From positions 1,974,215 through 2,038,214 of the forward strand of contig NC_061075.1 in assembly GCF_021917145.1 (NCBI RefSeq): 64,000 nucleotides of DNA, read 5' to 3'. This document shows, in pieces, positions 1 to 13,050 of the stretch. A model generated the notes under the pieces. The model had not been told where the DNA came from. It saw only the letters and a program-made list of their open reading frames with translations, and did not search any database. The translations under genes and the position numbers were made by a program. Position 1 is the stretch's first letter; every line of letters begins with the position of its first letter. Source of the stretch: Hypomesus transpacificus. Lineage: Eukaryota > Chordata > Actinopteri > Osmeriformes > Osmeridae.

Positions 1-958
1 GAAATGTTCAAAGTGGCCCACACCTGTCCCCTACTGTGCAAGAGGCACATAAAACAACCTCAGGAGGACATCAGATTTACTGTTTCAACATTCAACATCC
101 ACTCTCCTCCCCCGTCAAACAACCGGTTCTGACTGACAACCGGTTCTGACTGACAGTATTCTTGTAAAATGTCAGAAATGTCCCTCTGGCTTGTCCATGT
201 GCCTCTGGCTTGTCCATGTTGACAAAAACTGAGTATTGGGATTCGGCCAAAGAGAAAGAGTTGAAACAACAAAAGGCAAATACATTATTTTACAGGAAGT
301 GATTTGCACAGATTGGATTTTCTGTTCCTGTAACTTCTGGTGGAGTGATTGCCACTGGGCCCATGGTAGGCCCCAGCTGTAGATTGATAGGTGGTTGAAT
401 ATAAAATGTTTGACCTGGAAATGACACACACACAGAGACACACACACACACACACGTGCACACACAGTAGAGTAGCACCCAGTACTTCGCTGAGAAGACA
501 AGGACCTAATTGAGGAGGTGACAGTGAGGAGTTGTGGACAATGACAAGCGCAGGTCAGAGCTGACGTATGTTTTTGAGTGTGAAAAGCGTGGAAACAGGT
601 GTGTGTGTGTGAAGACAAGTCAAGAAATGGCTGGATGTGTGTTTCAGCAGTGTCTTTGTGTGTGTGAAGGTGCATGCGTTTGCCAGCATGTGCCTGGGTG
701 TGGGTAAGTGTGTTTGTGTGCATGCAAGTGTGTGTGTGTGTGTGTGTGAGAGTGTGTGTGTGTGTGTGATTTACGAGTAAGCAGTGTCTGGAGCAGTTGA
801 GGACCAAGGGGTTGCAGAGGTCTTATTGCCTATCACAGGGAGGGACAATGCCCCAGTCAGTAAGCCATCAGAGCATTACCACAGCCCGGTTGGGGGGCCA
901 TCTGACAACAAGATGAATGGGAGGAACAGATGCGGTGAGTCTGAAGCAGAAGAACCTA

Positions 959-1118
959 GAGCCAGTCAGACTCAGGGGTGCTGGGGGGTTGAGCCAGTCA
1001 GATTCAGGGGTGCTGGGGGGTTGAGCCAGTCAGATTCAGGGGTGCTGGGGGGTTGAGCCAGTCAGACTCAGGGGTGCTGGGGGGTTGAGCCAGTCAGACT
1101 CAGGGGTGCTGGGGGGTT
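959..1118. repeat. Minisatellite, 32-bp unit, five copies
   Basis: Five head-to-tail copies of a G-rich 32-bp unit begin with GAGCCAGTCAGACTCAGGGG and end in TGCTGGGGGGTT. Copies differ only by a C/T change in the GACTC/GATTC segment. The pattern breaks at 1,119, where a sixth copy begins as GAGACGG and diverges. The G-runs could form quadruplexes. It also keeps a short open frame, which I take to be a repeat artefact. Confidence 0.95.
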
Positions 1119-1566
1119 GAGACGGTGGGGGCTTCAGTCTTCTCATGATGCATTCTAATGGTTGGGACGGACACAGTCAAATGTGTCCACTCTGTTGATT
1201 GGAATCAGTCACTTCATCTGCAACAGAAGCGTTGTTTGATTATGTTAATCTGTATTGATCAGTTATGGATTCATGAGGCCCCGTCTCTGTGGCTCATTTG
1301 CACATTGATTAGGATGGTTGAATAGACAGCCCCAGCCTGTAGTTGTGAGCAGCATCAAGGGTAATCTGATAGGTCATAAATTCCATAGCCGATGTTGACC
1401 AAACTGTGATTAACGTAACAGAAAGACCACCAGCATTAGCATGAGTGAATTAGCATTTGTAAAACGGTGACCCTCTGCTATTGACTGCTCTTTGTTCCTT
1501 CAAGGATGTGATAGTAGATGCTCAATGTGCTAATATCAACACTGGAGAGTGTGTATATGTGTGTGT

Positions 1567-1606
<40 letters not shown>

Positions 1607-2545
1607 TGAAAGAGAGGGGGGGAGAGAGAAAGAGAGAGAGGGAGAGAGAATGTGTGTATGTGTCAAACCAAACACAGATCTTTTGTACCCTCCTAGTCCC
1701 AAATCCTGGCAGGGCTCGGAGGTGACAAGGGCTCCTGGCAGGTCTGTTAGCCTCCTGTAGGGCTGCTGGCCCCTGGGTCATAGAGGCCTAATCCTGGGTC
1801 CCTCTGCCAGGTGGGTGGAGCGCTGGAGGAGGGTGCAGGGAGGGGGAGGGGGGGTCAAAGTCTAATGATCCAAATCCGCCTCGGGTCACAGGTCACCCTG
1901 GATCCACTTTCTTGGTAGAATAAAACACCCCTATGTCCCCCAACATGGAGTCTTATCCTCATTCAGCTCTTGACCCCAACCTCCTGTCCGTCTTCTAATC
2001 AGCCCAGCCACAGAGAGGGCCAGCCGAGGTAGACTGACCAAGAATAGGGATAGAGGAGAGGTGGAGAGGGTTAGGGTTAGATGGCCTTTGTGTGTTGCGA
2101 CTTAGGAAGTTACTTCATGTAACACTAATGTGAATGGGTCAGCGTTTACAGAAAGATATAGGCTTTAGCAGGAAAGCAATTGATCAGCTGAATTATAAGA
2201 TTAGGATAAAGAAGATTGAAGAAGTATTTTCCTTGGGCCGTCTTCAAAGAGTATGGTGGAATAACATCTGCCGTTCTCTTAATGGAACAAACCGTTAATG
2301 TATCACGTCCCGGGGAGATGAACAGAAGTGGCCTGAGAGCCTTATTCATATCAAACTCCTTGAGATTTCTATGTGTGTATGTGTGTGTGGGTATGCACGT
2401 GTGTGTGTATGCACGTGTGTGTACACTGCTGGGGGCCGTGAGAGCCTAGAATGTGCCGACGGGTTCCAGCCTCAAAGCACAACATTGTTCAACGTCCCTG
2501 AAAAGGATGGAATGAAGCAGCCGCTCTCCTAGAGAACAGGTTAAC

Positions 2546-2551
2546 CTCTCT

Positions 2552-2643
<92 letters not shown>

Positions 2644-2686
2644 TCTCTCTCTCTCACGCAATCACACACACACACACACACACATT
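2546..2686. repeat. (CT)n microsatellite followed by (CA)n
   Basis: An almost uninterrupted CT tract of about 110 bp is followed by a short (CA)n run. It is a homopurine-homopyrimidine tract with mirror symmetry, so it can in principle adopt triplex (H-DNA) structure. No gene evidence is associated. Confidence 0.95.
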
Positions 2687-3145
2687 GATAGTGGTTCTCC
2701 AGTAGAGCGGCAGAGTCTTCCAGGAAAGTTCATTGTGGAGAGGGTCCGGGGGCAGAGAGGGGTCAGGGAAGGCCTCTTTCTTGGGGTCCTCCAGGCTGCC
2801 AGGGCCTCAGTCCAGGAGGGTTGGAGTACAGCGGTCGTCTCCCGCGCTATAGGGTTACCGAGCCGCGGGGCACGATGTGTGTGTCCTGCCCACCAGCCCG
2901 TCACTGCTCTCCCTCCTTCTCTCTCTCCCTCCATCTGTCTCTTCTGCTCGCTCCTTCTCTCTCTCCTGCTCTCGCTCCTTCTCTCTCGCCCCTCTTTCCG
3001 GCTGCCTTTCCTTCCCTCCCTCCTGCTCGGACACATTCATGCACATTTCTAAGGAAGGAGCTCCGTTTGAGAACTTGGAGGCACAATGCTTCCCTGAGGA
3101 ACATCCAACTAAGTTTGTCTTCAGACTGACGTCAGGCTGAGACAA

Positions 3146-3175
3146 GTTTCAACCCATTTGCTAATGGGTTGAAAC
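3146..3175. repeat. Perfect 13-bp inverted repeat (hairpin)
   Basis: The arm GTTTCAACCCATT (3,146-3,158) is exactly complementary to AATGGGTTGAAAC (3,163-3,175) across a 4-base loop. No T-tract or coding context explains it. It may be a transposon relic or chance. Confidence 0.9.
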
Positions 3176-6100
3176 CAACCCTACAAGCCACTTACTAAAC
3201 TAATGAACACTGTGCTTTTTTATGAGTCGCAGGTTTAACAGATCTGAGCAACACTGACTAACGGGTGTTTATGATCTTTTTTTTGTTGTTGTTTGGGATG
3301 TGCGAGCTTGACAACCTGTGGAAGAGTGAGGTTGGGAAACAGCAAGCCAGATGTGGTTGTGTGTTTGACTCTTCAACAAAGGCATCAGGAAGAGCTCACC
3401 AAACACAACGCTTCTCCTCCACCTCCACCTCTCTTCTTCTTTGTTATAAGATCTGAACATGATCTATATATGTAGATGTACATTTCAAACCAGAAAAAAT
3501 CCAAAGGATTTCCTGTCAGAGAGTTAAAAAAATTAGACAGAGGGGTGAGTGTGTGTATGTGAGAGAGAGAGTTTCTGTGCATGTGTGTGAGTGTGTGTGA
3601 GTCTCTGAGAGAGAGAGATCACAAGAAAGTGCTCCTCGCCCCGAGAGAGCGACGGAGCTGTTGAGATGTGTCAACATGCATGTCAAACTAAAAATAAACA
3701 TGAGAGAACATCGTAAGTTTCCTGTAAATCACCTTGGGAGTTTCTGGTCTAAACTCAAAAACTAAACCACCTGCTAATTTCTCTGTCACCTCAACTGTAA
3801 ACATGAACATCATAAGGGAACAATACAACTGTTACAGTTTTACTGTCAAACTGTCTACTTATTCTTATGTAGAGTATCCTAAAGTAGTTTGAGCTGTGTT
3901 TGTGTGTACTACCATGGATGTGAGTGCATGAGTCTGGGCACATACTGTAGTTGTGCTGTCATGTGTGTGTGCGCGCCCAGGGCCCCCACATCCAGTATGT
4001 GTGTGTCCTTCCGAAAGTCCACCTAGCTCATGAACTGTGACAGCATCAGTCCGTGCTCTGTCAGCTTTACCTGCAGGGGGGCTGAGCAGAACCGCCCCCC
4101 CCTCCCCCTGGGAAATGGATTGACCCAGGGACCCCTCTCTCTAATCCCTTCCTCATAGAATAGAAGGGTTAAGGTGTGCAGGCAGGGGGGAGAAGCAGGC
4201 CAGTTTCTACCCTGCAGCCTTTGTTTAAACTAATACAATAATTGAATGTCATAGATGGTAATCTTTCGGATGATAATGGCGGAATGACTGAAAAGAGAGG
4301 AGCTGAACCATGCCGGACTTCAGTGGTATCTCAGATTTTCTGGCTGTCGTGGAATTGTTAGGACTATAATGGTCTTTTGATCATTTCAGAGCCAGTTATG
4401 AACCGTTAGACAAGGAAGCTTGAATGACTCTGAAATACAACAAAGGCCCGGCCCTCACGGGGCCCATTCTGAAGCTACTCCAAACGGTGGACTGTCACCC
4501 CAGCCTGCGGAAGGAGCCATTATCGGAGGATACGTGGAAAAGGTTTCGTTTTCTGAGAGGAAGAGAAAAGGTTGTGTCTCCTGTGTGTCTGTTTTGTGGC
4601 ACAGTGAAGCATGTCCATCTGTGGTCTGACTCGTTGAGCTGGCTTGTCTCTGCTGCATTCCTATGCTGGACAAACAACTAAGGAAAGACACTATAAGCCC
4701 ATAAGAGACTGAAACTACAGAGACCGTAAAGAGGAGAGCCCCACCTCTTAAAAGAAAGCAGATCCCTGCAATGTGTGACACTACGTGGTCGCTCAGTCAG
4801 TCAGACAGTTGGCCAGCTACGTTTCTGCTGGTCAATGAGGCCATCTGTTAAACATTGACCAGTGTGCAGAACCGTATTTCGAAGAAACCCCCCTCCCCCC
4901 ACACACACTTTCTCCTTACTTTAGCCTCTGTGCGTACATGTGCGTGCGTGTGTGTGTTGGCACATGTTCCTCTGCGAGGAAAGGGGTGTGTTAACGCAGT
5001 GTTAGCCAATCATTTTGCAGGGAGGGAAAATTGTACACATGGCTGAGAGGACTCTCCAAAACAGAAGGACAATAATACTGGGAAACGGCGGGAGTCAGAG
5101 TTACCACGCTGGCAACAGTTGACTGTGGTATTTCTATTTGTAAGGATTCTCAAGTGAAGGATACCTCTTGTTACCAACCATCTCAAATAAACAAGTGTGA
5201 AATAGCATTCAGGACAGAGGTTAGGCTGAGCAGGACAGGGTGATAGAGTGCGTTTAAAAAAAGATAGAAAGAAAAAAAAAAACACCGCTGTGTCTAAGCA
5301 GAGGGGGAGTCTGTGTTTAGTACACGTCTAAACCTCCATAAACCGCCATAGATGGGGCCTGCAGGCTAGACCTAGAACTCCACCATGCAGAGAGAGGAGG
5401 CAATGAAATACTAGGAGCTCTCACACTGAGACTGGTTTTCTCACACACACACATCCTCACGTCTGGTTTGTTACCAGATCCCAGAGTTCTCATTAGGAAA
5501 GGCTTTCGTTAAAGTGTAGCCTGTGGGCTCATTCAAACACAACGCCTAATGAACACAGGTACAAAGACCCAGGGGATTCAGAAGAGGTGTTTGATGTTTG
5601 TGTGTGTGTGTGGGGTCAAGAATCTGTCTACCACAGTCAAAGACTTGAAAAAGAGAACAGAAAACATGGGACAAAACAGGTAAAAAGATGAAGAAGAAAT
5701 GATCAGACTAGCCTGCACAGTGAGCACGGTCATGGTTTCCAAATTGGGCTCAATCCGTTTTTCAACTGCCAAAACGATATGATTAATTGAGCTTCTGTTG
5801 TGTTTAGGCCTACTCATTCCGTGAAAGCTCTGTGTGGCTGTTGATCCAGGCCAGCCCAGGGGTTTTCCTGGGTGCTGTAACTCATCATAATATATTCATC
5901 CCCACTCTGTTGTGACTCACATCAGTATTCTCTGTATATCAGTACACCCTGAAGCTTAATCAGAACTGGCTTTCACAGTCAATGTTCATGAATTCCTTGG
6001 GACCTTGAGGAATGTCCATGTCAGCTTGAGAAAGGAAAGTAAATAAGGTGATAAACTTCTGAAAACGTGTCTGCCAACATTTCAAACCCCTGCATTCTTT

Positions 6101-6184
6101 TCATGCACAACGCAATTCCGAATATATTTGTTTCAGGGACCTAGTTTTATCTTAATGAACTATACATCAAATGTTCAATGTAAT

Positions 6185-6220
6185 GTTCAACCGAGCAGAG
6201 ACCACCCTGCTCGGTTGAAC
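6185..6220. repeat. Perfect 14-bp inverted repeat
   Basis: GTTCAACCGAGCAG at 6,185-6,198 is exactly complementary to CTGCTCGGTTGAAC at 6,207-6,220, with an 8-base loop. It lies about 80 bp upstream of a long CT microsatellite. No function can be assigned. Confidence 0.9.
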
Positions 6221-6298
6221 CAGGATCCCAGTACTTCTGGTAAATCTCCATCACCGGATGTAATGAGTCATTTTGCCATATCGGTGACCACTACACTA

Positions 6299-6508
<210 letters not shown>

Positions 6509-8327
6509 ATGCGGTTTCCTTTCACCTCCTCTGGTATCATTCAAGTCTCATTTACTACTATCCCACTAACGTCTGCTACCCACCAGTCTTTCACTCACTA
6601 TCTGACTGCTGACTGTATTTATAGTCTCCAACTCATCATGAAACTTTGCACCCTTTGTTGTTTTTCCCACAAGATTACCTGACCTGAAACTTGCAGCGTC
6701 CCATACAGATGTGAATGACTGTGAGTGGACAATGGGTTGGTGGAAGGTTTTAGGGGTTAAAATTGTCCATGTGTCTGTGAAGTCATTGCAGGGAGAAAAA
6801 TATTGTGAGTCATTTGTCATTATATTTCCGGGTCAACAAGAATGATATGTAGGGTTGCCATGGAGATGTCTTGAATACTGTGGGAAGTGCTCATGTTGAA
6901 GCCACTGTCTTTGCCATCCAGTGGAATTACAGTGCAGGTGTTCTGATGTCATGACAGGAAGCTGCTGTGACAGACAGGAAACAGTTCCACTCTGATTGGG
7001 GAAGCAAATAGGATTTCCCCTTCAGAATTTCTTCTCGACCTATAGCCTAACCACAGTTCACCCAGCTGCAGAGCTAAATATACTTATTGTACATTTTCAA
7101 AGATCCAATTTCCTTTTGAGAGATTCAGGGTCAGCAATGTTCCAAAAATAGGGACTATAGATTGACACATATAAAATGTGTTGTTTGTAAGTTCAAGTTT
7201 TGTTGCAGTTGTTGACCTGTATAAGCAAATACAGGTTTGGGAAATACGGATTTTGAAGAATAAAATCCATACCTTTCTCATATTTTTTACTACTATTACT
7301 GTAATTACTTTGTACATTTGAATGATCCCAGGCTCCGGAACCAGGTAACATGTGATGGAACAACACATGATCTATTGTGCACCCCCCTACACCTGTTATG
7401 TACTGTATCCCCTTCTCACATCACAATGCACAAACTTTCCCTGCCCACACACACAAACACATGCACAAGCAGAGTCACACAGGTTCAGTTCCACGCTGAC
7501 TTCTCTGCTCTCACTTCCCCCCCTCTCTGCTCCACAGCCTCTCCCCACTCTAGAGGAGGGAGAAGTCCCCCCCAGTTCTCACTCATCTTTCCACTGTGAC
7601 TCATCATACTTTCGTTTTCTCCAGAAAGAGACTTTTGGTAGCCTGGTGAGGCCTTTCAACTGTCACCCTGGAGGGGAGAGATGATAGGTCTGAGGGGGTT
7701 GGGGTGTTGGGGCGCGGTGGGGTGGGGTGGATGGGTGATGAAGAGAGAGAAAAGGAGGCGAGGGGGGAGGGGGGAGGGAGAGAGGAACAAGGTGATACAT
7801 TGAGAGAAGGTGGGTGAAGAATCGGTTGCCACCCTTTAGCGCCATGTCATGTTGCTGCGGGTGCCGACTGACATGGTTTGTAAGCGGGCTTTTGATGTGT
7901 GTTTGACAATAGTTTGTGTACGTCGGCATTTCAATAATGAGAATCCCAATGTACCAGTGCATTTTTTTCCCCAGTTGCCAAAAAGACCAAATGGATCCCT
8001 GGGGCCTCTTCACGTCAGACTGAGTGAAGGGACTGTGAGAGTGTGCGTGTCAGGAACATGCTGAGGCGTGATACAGTCCGGTAGTACCCCCCCCCCCTCC
8101 CTTCCATGCTGGCTTCAAGAGGAGAGCAGTGGACCTCATCATGAATGTATACACAGAGGAAAGGCCATTTGCTTATGACAAAGTGCCGTAAATCTTGGAG
8201 AATTCAGACTAAGCTGACATGCAAATGCACAGGCAAATGTATTCAAATCCTGGACCGCATACCTGAGGGCCTTTTGCGCAAGCAGGAAGAAAATTGACAT
8301 GTTTTCTATTATCTATAGCAGTTAGAA

Positions 8328-8355
8328 GTCATGTAACAGATATGTGTTACATGAC
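8328..8355. repeat. Perfect 11-bp inverted repeat
   Basis: GTCATGTAACA (8,328-8,338) is exactly complementary to TGTTACATGAC (8,345-8,355) across a 6-base loop. The half-sites contain TTACAT, loosely like bZIP sites. No gene is near. Confidence 0.85.
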
Positions 8356-9479
8356 TACACTGGAGAAAAACAACTGTTTTCCAGGTGTGGTGGAGGCGGT
8401 TGGTGAGCAGCATGAGGACGTTTCGTACGGGTAGATAACGTTAGATGACGTTAAGGTTGCTGAAGAGACTTGAGATCAACATCTTACCAGGGACACGGAA
8501 ATTCCCTTACCTAGTAGGGCTGCTTTTACTGAAAAGCAGTATGTGTGTGTGTGTGTGTGTGTTTTGGACTGCTAACTGCAAAGTTTGGTGTGAACATTGA
8601 GGTCAGTCATATGGACGCTGTGTATGTCTCTATGTGTGTATCATTGGAGCTGGACAGCGTCGCTCAAGTACCAAGGCATGCGCCCACTACTTTCGGTAAA
8701 CACCACCAAGTCCTGCTCCGTAAACACCCTCTCCAGTGGCACCTACACTGACACACACAAAAACATTGCGCAATTACGCTGCAGCCAAAATAACTATTGA
8801 CCAGCAGACTTGATCCTGGTAGAAATGCAGACGAAAGGGTTAACTGCTTAGACAGTTGCTCACAGTCTCTGTCCTTGAAAAAGGCCATCACCTCATAAAA
8901 CTTTAGGCCTCTGATGTAGGACGTAGTTGAGCAGTTTGTGTTTGAGTGGAGGGGGTTAATGAGGGGAGGACCAATCAAGGAACACAGTGGGAAAGAAGTA
9001 GGAGAATGATTGGGGACAGATGGGAAGAGGAAGGGATTAAATAAATTCAAAAGACTTTTACATAGCTACCTGAAAAGTCATTAGCCTACTCATGCTCTGT
9101 GTATGTGTGTGTGTGTGAGGGTGTGTGTGTGTGTGTGTGTGTGTGAGTGTGTAGATATTTGTTACAGTTAAGGAACTAGGACATTCAGCTTGGAGAGTGT
9201 TATAAGAACCACACCTACACTGTGTTAATGTTTGAGTACCCACCATTAAGCTGAATGCTCAAGTGAATGTTTGATTACCGTAAGAGCAGTCGTGTCATTT
9301 GTTTTTCTGGTCGACAGGACTCTGTCAGAGCAAGTCTTAGGTTTGCTCGACTTGAACCATTTGAGATGGAGTTTCCACTGAAGACTGGTATTTGCATAGC
9401 ACCTATTTGCATAGGTGTTACCCCCAGGAGGTTGAGAACATAACACTGAATACACCATGTCACAAGGTACAATATATTT

Positions 9480-9574
<95 letters not shown>

Positions 9575-9613
9575 TGCCTGTCTGCCTGTCTGCCTGTCTG
9601 CCTGTCTGTCTCC
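9480..9613. repeat. (CCTG)n tetranucleotide array decaying to (CTGTCTGC)n
   Basis: About 90 bp of perfect CCTG repeat is followed by about 40 bp in which TGTC variants alternate with TGCC. This is the same tetranucleotide type as the human CNBP intron repeat, but no gene context supports any link. Both strands read open because the period (4) and three frames avoid stops. Confidence 0.95.
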
Positions 9614-11740
9614 CCCACCATTCTGTCTGCCCATATATCTACACAGTCATCTGTCTGTCATCTAGGTGATAAAGAATTCAGAACCCCATGGCAGCCCGAC
9701 TATAAAGCCCCTGTGTCTTCCTGTGCGGGGAGGCCAGAGTTACAGAGAGAGAGGAGCCACACATGAAGCCAGGGGCTCGGCCATGTGGGAGGAGGTGAAC
9801 TCCTGAAGTTAGCCCTGTGGGGAGCTGGGAAACTGCCAAAAAAACAGGATATTAGTCACTTCCAACCAACACATTCCTGCTGCTGCTTACGGTCCGACGG
9901 ATGAAGAAATGATACTGATATCAAGCTGCATCCCAGTCATCGCTGCCCTCAGTGTTAACACAGAGCCATGGCATGACAGGAATGCTGAGAGAACGGCCAG
10001 GCTTGTTGACTGCATCCTGCAGGGACGAGGCCTCGAGCCCAGGTCTTACTTTTAGACCAAAGGGCATGTTCATTCATGGCTCAAGAAAGACAGTGGTGTG
10101 TCAGACAGGACTTCCTCTGTAGCTGTAGCTTCCAACTACCCGTTTTACTGCATTAGGATGAGCAGATTGGTTGAGGTCACAGATTGACTCCATGATTGGA
10201 TAAGCTCCAATTACTTAATTAATAATTAAGTAATAATTACTTAATACTTAATTAAGCTCTTGGGCCTAGCTTACCCACTTGGCAGAGAGAAGGACAGTGG
10301 ATAAGCCCATGGATCAGGAAGCTTGACATTAATGACCACGTCTTCTACCATTCTGTATTTCTGCCGCTAATGCCATCAGACTTGGGTTGACACCTACATT
10401 ATATCTAAACCTACAGTGTAACCCCCATTGTTATGAGATTGCTTACTGGAGCAATTAATTTTTTTTAGATGGAGCGAAGAATATCCAAACTTGAAATCGA
10501 AAACTTAACAACATGTTTACTGCAGATGAAAAAAAGAGTGTGCGTGTGAGAGAGGGAGGGATGGGAGAACAAGAGGAGGGGGGGGAATTTGTGAATTAGA
10601 GACTGGAGGGTGGATTAAGTGGCCGTGGAGGTAAAGAGAAGTGACAATAGGCCTCGGCACTACAGGGGGCTCAGATTAGTGACACAAAGAGCAGAGGGCC
10701 GCTGGAACAGGGAGCGAGGGGGGCCTCCCCTTCCCCCTGAAAGAAAAGAGAGAACCTCTGGCTATTCTCTATTGACTTAACCCCCCTCCTCTCGCTGCTA
10801 ATCAGTCATGAGCAGAGTAACGTGTGGGCCACAGCCTCGGGAGGGCGACAGGCTCGGTTCAGTCGACGGAAAAGCACGGCAGAAAAAAAAAAGACACATC
10901 TGAACTCGTCGTCGAGCATCACATTCATGGTTGTGGAGCGTGTCAAACTGACATCCCAGACGCTCGACGTCGTCCCCCGCCTCAACGCCATGCCTATTCT
11001 GTGAGTGTGTGTTTTTGTGATCAGTGAAGTGAAGCTACGTGACCCCTGACCTTTTGATCTCTCCCTGCTGACGCTCCACATCAGCCCGTGTCACACCGCT
11101 GTAGGACGGGGTGACGGGGGTCACGACGTGGGGCTCCACGAGCCTGTCTCACAGCCTGAGACGGAGCTGAGCAGAGGGCCTGCCCTGCCATCGCCCCTGT
11201 CTCTCAGCGCCTGTCTTCAAAAGAGCAGAAACAGAGACTGAAGACCCAGGCTCACCAGTGAAGCCGGAGGGGCAGCATTCTCTCTCTACACAGAGGAAGA
11301 GCACCTTCTATCACCAGGCCGTATCTACAAACTGTCCTTTCCTTCACTGCACACAAAGAGCTTTATCTTGATGGAGTGTTCTTATTGTATACCCAAGGAT
11401 ACTCTCTGACTGCGTGGGTTATTGTTATCAGTCTGTGTGAGTGTGCGAGTGTTGTGCACTCGCAAGCTTTTGGGTTGAGTTGTGTTGCAGCCATCTGCGA
11501 CGGCATCAATGAGAGCCAATCCCTTTAGGTCCTAATTCACTGTACAGGAAACAGATGTTCGCCTCATGGTAAGGACATACAAGCTCTGAATGTGTACAGT
11601 GCTCTGATTCTCAGATCCTGAGGTCACCACCAGTGTCTTTATATCTAGTTCAAATGTACAGTCCCCTCATGTGCAATGCATTACACAGAAGAGCTCCCCG
11701 CAGAGACGCATCAGATATCCAGAATTCTGTCATTTGTACA

Positions 11741-12066
11741 CATTAGCACACACACTAGCACAAAAACACTCACTAGCACACACACACACTAGCACACACT
11801 CACACTAGCACACGCACACACATACACACACACTAGCACACGCACACACACTAGCACAAACACACTCACTAGCACACATACACACACACTAGCACACACA
11901 CACACACACTAGCACACGCACACACACACACACACACACAGACTAGCACACACAGACTCATTCACTCACTCACACACACACAGACACACGTACACACACA
12001 CACACGCACACTAGCACACACACACACACTAGCACACTAGCACACACAGACTCATTCACTCACTCA

Positions 12067-12124
<58 letters not shown>

Positions 12125-12176
12125 CACACACACACACACACACACATTAGCACACAGCACACACACACACACACAA
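11741..12176. repeat. Long (CA)n array with interspersed CACTAGCACA units
   Basis: More than 400 bp of CA repeats are punctuated by recurrent ACTAGCACAC and ACTCATTCACTC motifs at irregular intervals. The CTAG-containing interruption has clearly been duplicated with the surrounding CA repeat, giving a higher-order pattern rather than a plain dinucleotide run. Confidence 0.95.
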
Positions 12177-12835
12177 AGCCCCTCCCTCTGTCTGACCGGT
12201 CACTAAGAGACTTGTGTGTCTCCTGTAATAACAAACCCAGGGACGCCTCATTCATCTTGAAGACTAATGTTTGGACAGGACTCTCGCGTAGCTCTCACTA
12301 TCTCCGATGGAGCTTCTGTTGTTGCTAGCATGCTGTTTTCCATGGCAGCATTTGGCTTGGTTGATGGGGTTGGTATTGGAAGAGGGGGGAGTGGATGGGT
12401 GTGTGTCTATCTAAGGCTGACTTCTGAGTGAGGTCACCTAGGATAGTGTATACAGCAGACTACAGACAGTCAGAACATAGAACACTGACTGGAGCAACTG
12501 AACCAGCTGAACTTTGATCCTATTGAGAATGAGGAACAGACATACCTCCTCGTGCTTGTGCCTTTGGCTGCTTGCCACTATTCAGAGGAGCATACTGATG
12601 TGAGGAAAGGTGATGGTTCATACAGTCTCCTATATCCATCCATGTGGTCTGCACCTTTTGAGACTGTTTGAGTCTGTCTGTCTGAAGGACACACAGAAGG
12701 AGGAGCATTGAGAGGGTTATTGTGTTACAGTAAAGGTGTGTTGAGAACACATACTTCCTGTGTTACTTCCTGTTGTTGGTAAGACTCTTGATGCATGCAT
12801 TCTCATGAACTGAGATGTGAATTGTACTCAATGAC
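12177..12835. other. Intergenic sequence, nothing recognised
   Basis: Unique-looking DNA between two microsatellites. I see no exon, RNA gene or transposon terminus in it. Confidence 0.6.
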
Positions 12836-12960
12836 CTTCCCCTCTCCCTCTCCCTCTCCCTCTCCCTCTCCCTCTCCCTCTCCCCTCTCCCTCTCCCTCT
12901 CCCTCTCCCTCTCCCCTCTCCCTCTCCCTCTCCCTCTCCCCTCCCTCCCTCCCTCCCTCC

Positions 12961-13050
<90 letters not shown>
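12836..13050. repeat. (CCCTCT)n hexanucleotide array then (CT)n
   Basis: About 120 bp of CCCTCT-type hexamers with several CCCCTCT slips grades into CCCT tetramers and then about 90 bp of (CT)n. The strand is wholly pyrimidine. A 163-codon open frame across it is low-complexity Pro/Ser/Leu and not a gene. Confidence 0.95.

Larger units (their letters stand above)
1..6184. other. Gene-poor, repeat-rich intergenic DNA (part 1)
   Basis: I see no exon-like open frame with plausible splice sites here. The stretch holds GT/AC dinucleotide tracts (about 421-470 and 597-768), a 32-bp minisatellite, a mixed GT/GA tract (about 1,549-1,655), a (CT)n/(CA)n block (about 2,546-2,686) followed by C/T-rich DNA to about 3,020, and a perfect hairpin at 3,146-3,175. 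Positions 3,177-6,184 are otherwise unremarkable unique-looking sequence with scattered short GT runs. Open frames here are low-complexity artefacts of the repeats. Confidence 0.7.
6509..11740. other. Gene-poor intergenic DNA (part 2)
   Basis: No coding exon could be supported. Contents are mostly unique-looking sequence with short GT tracts (about 8,540-8,561 and 9,103-9,150), a hairpin at 8,328-8,355, a long CCTG tetranucleotide array, and an AT-rich palindromic patch near 10,205-10,260 built from TTACTTAATTA and its complement. Stretches of balanced composition such as 8,160-8,260 have no repeat explanation and could be conserved non-coding elements, but that cannot be judged from one sequence. 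Confidence 0.65.

Noticed and set aside
784-1056. 90-codon frame ending in the 32-bp minisatellite
   Set aside because: The second half is repeat-encoded and the first half has no recognisable feature or splice site.
9480-9613. Link of the CCTG array to the human CNBP repeat-expansion locus
   Set aside because: No cnbp sequence is present in the window; the motif similarity alone means nothing.
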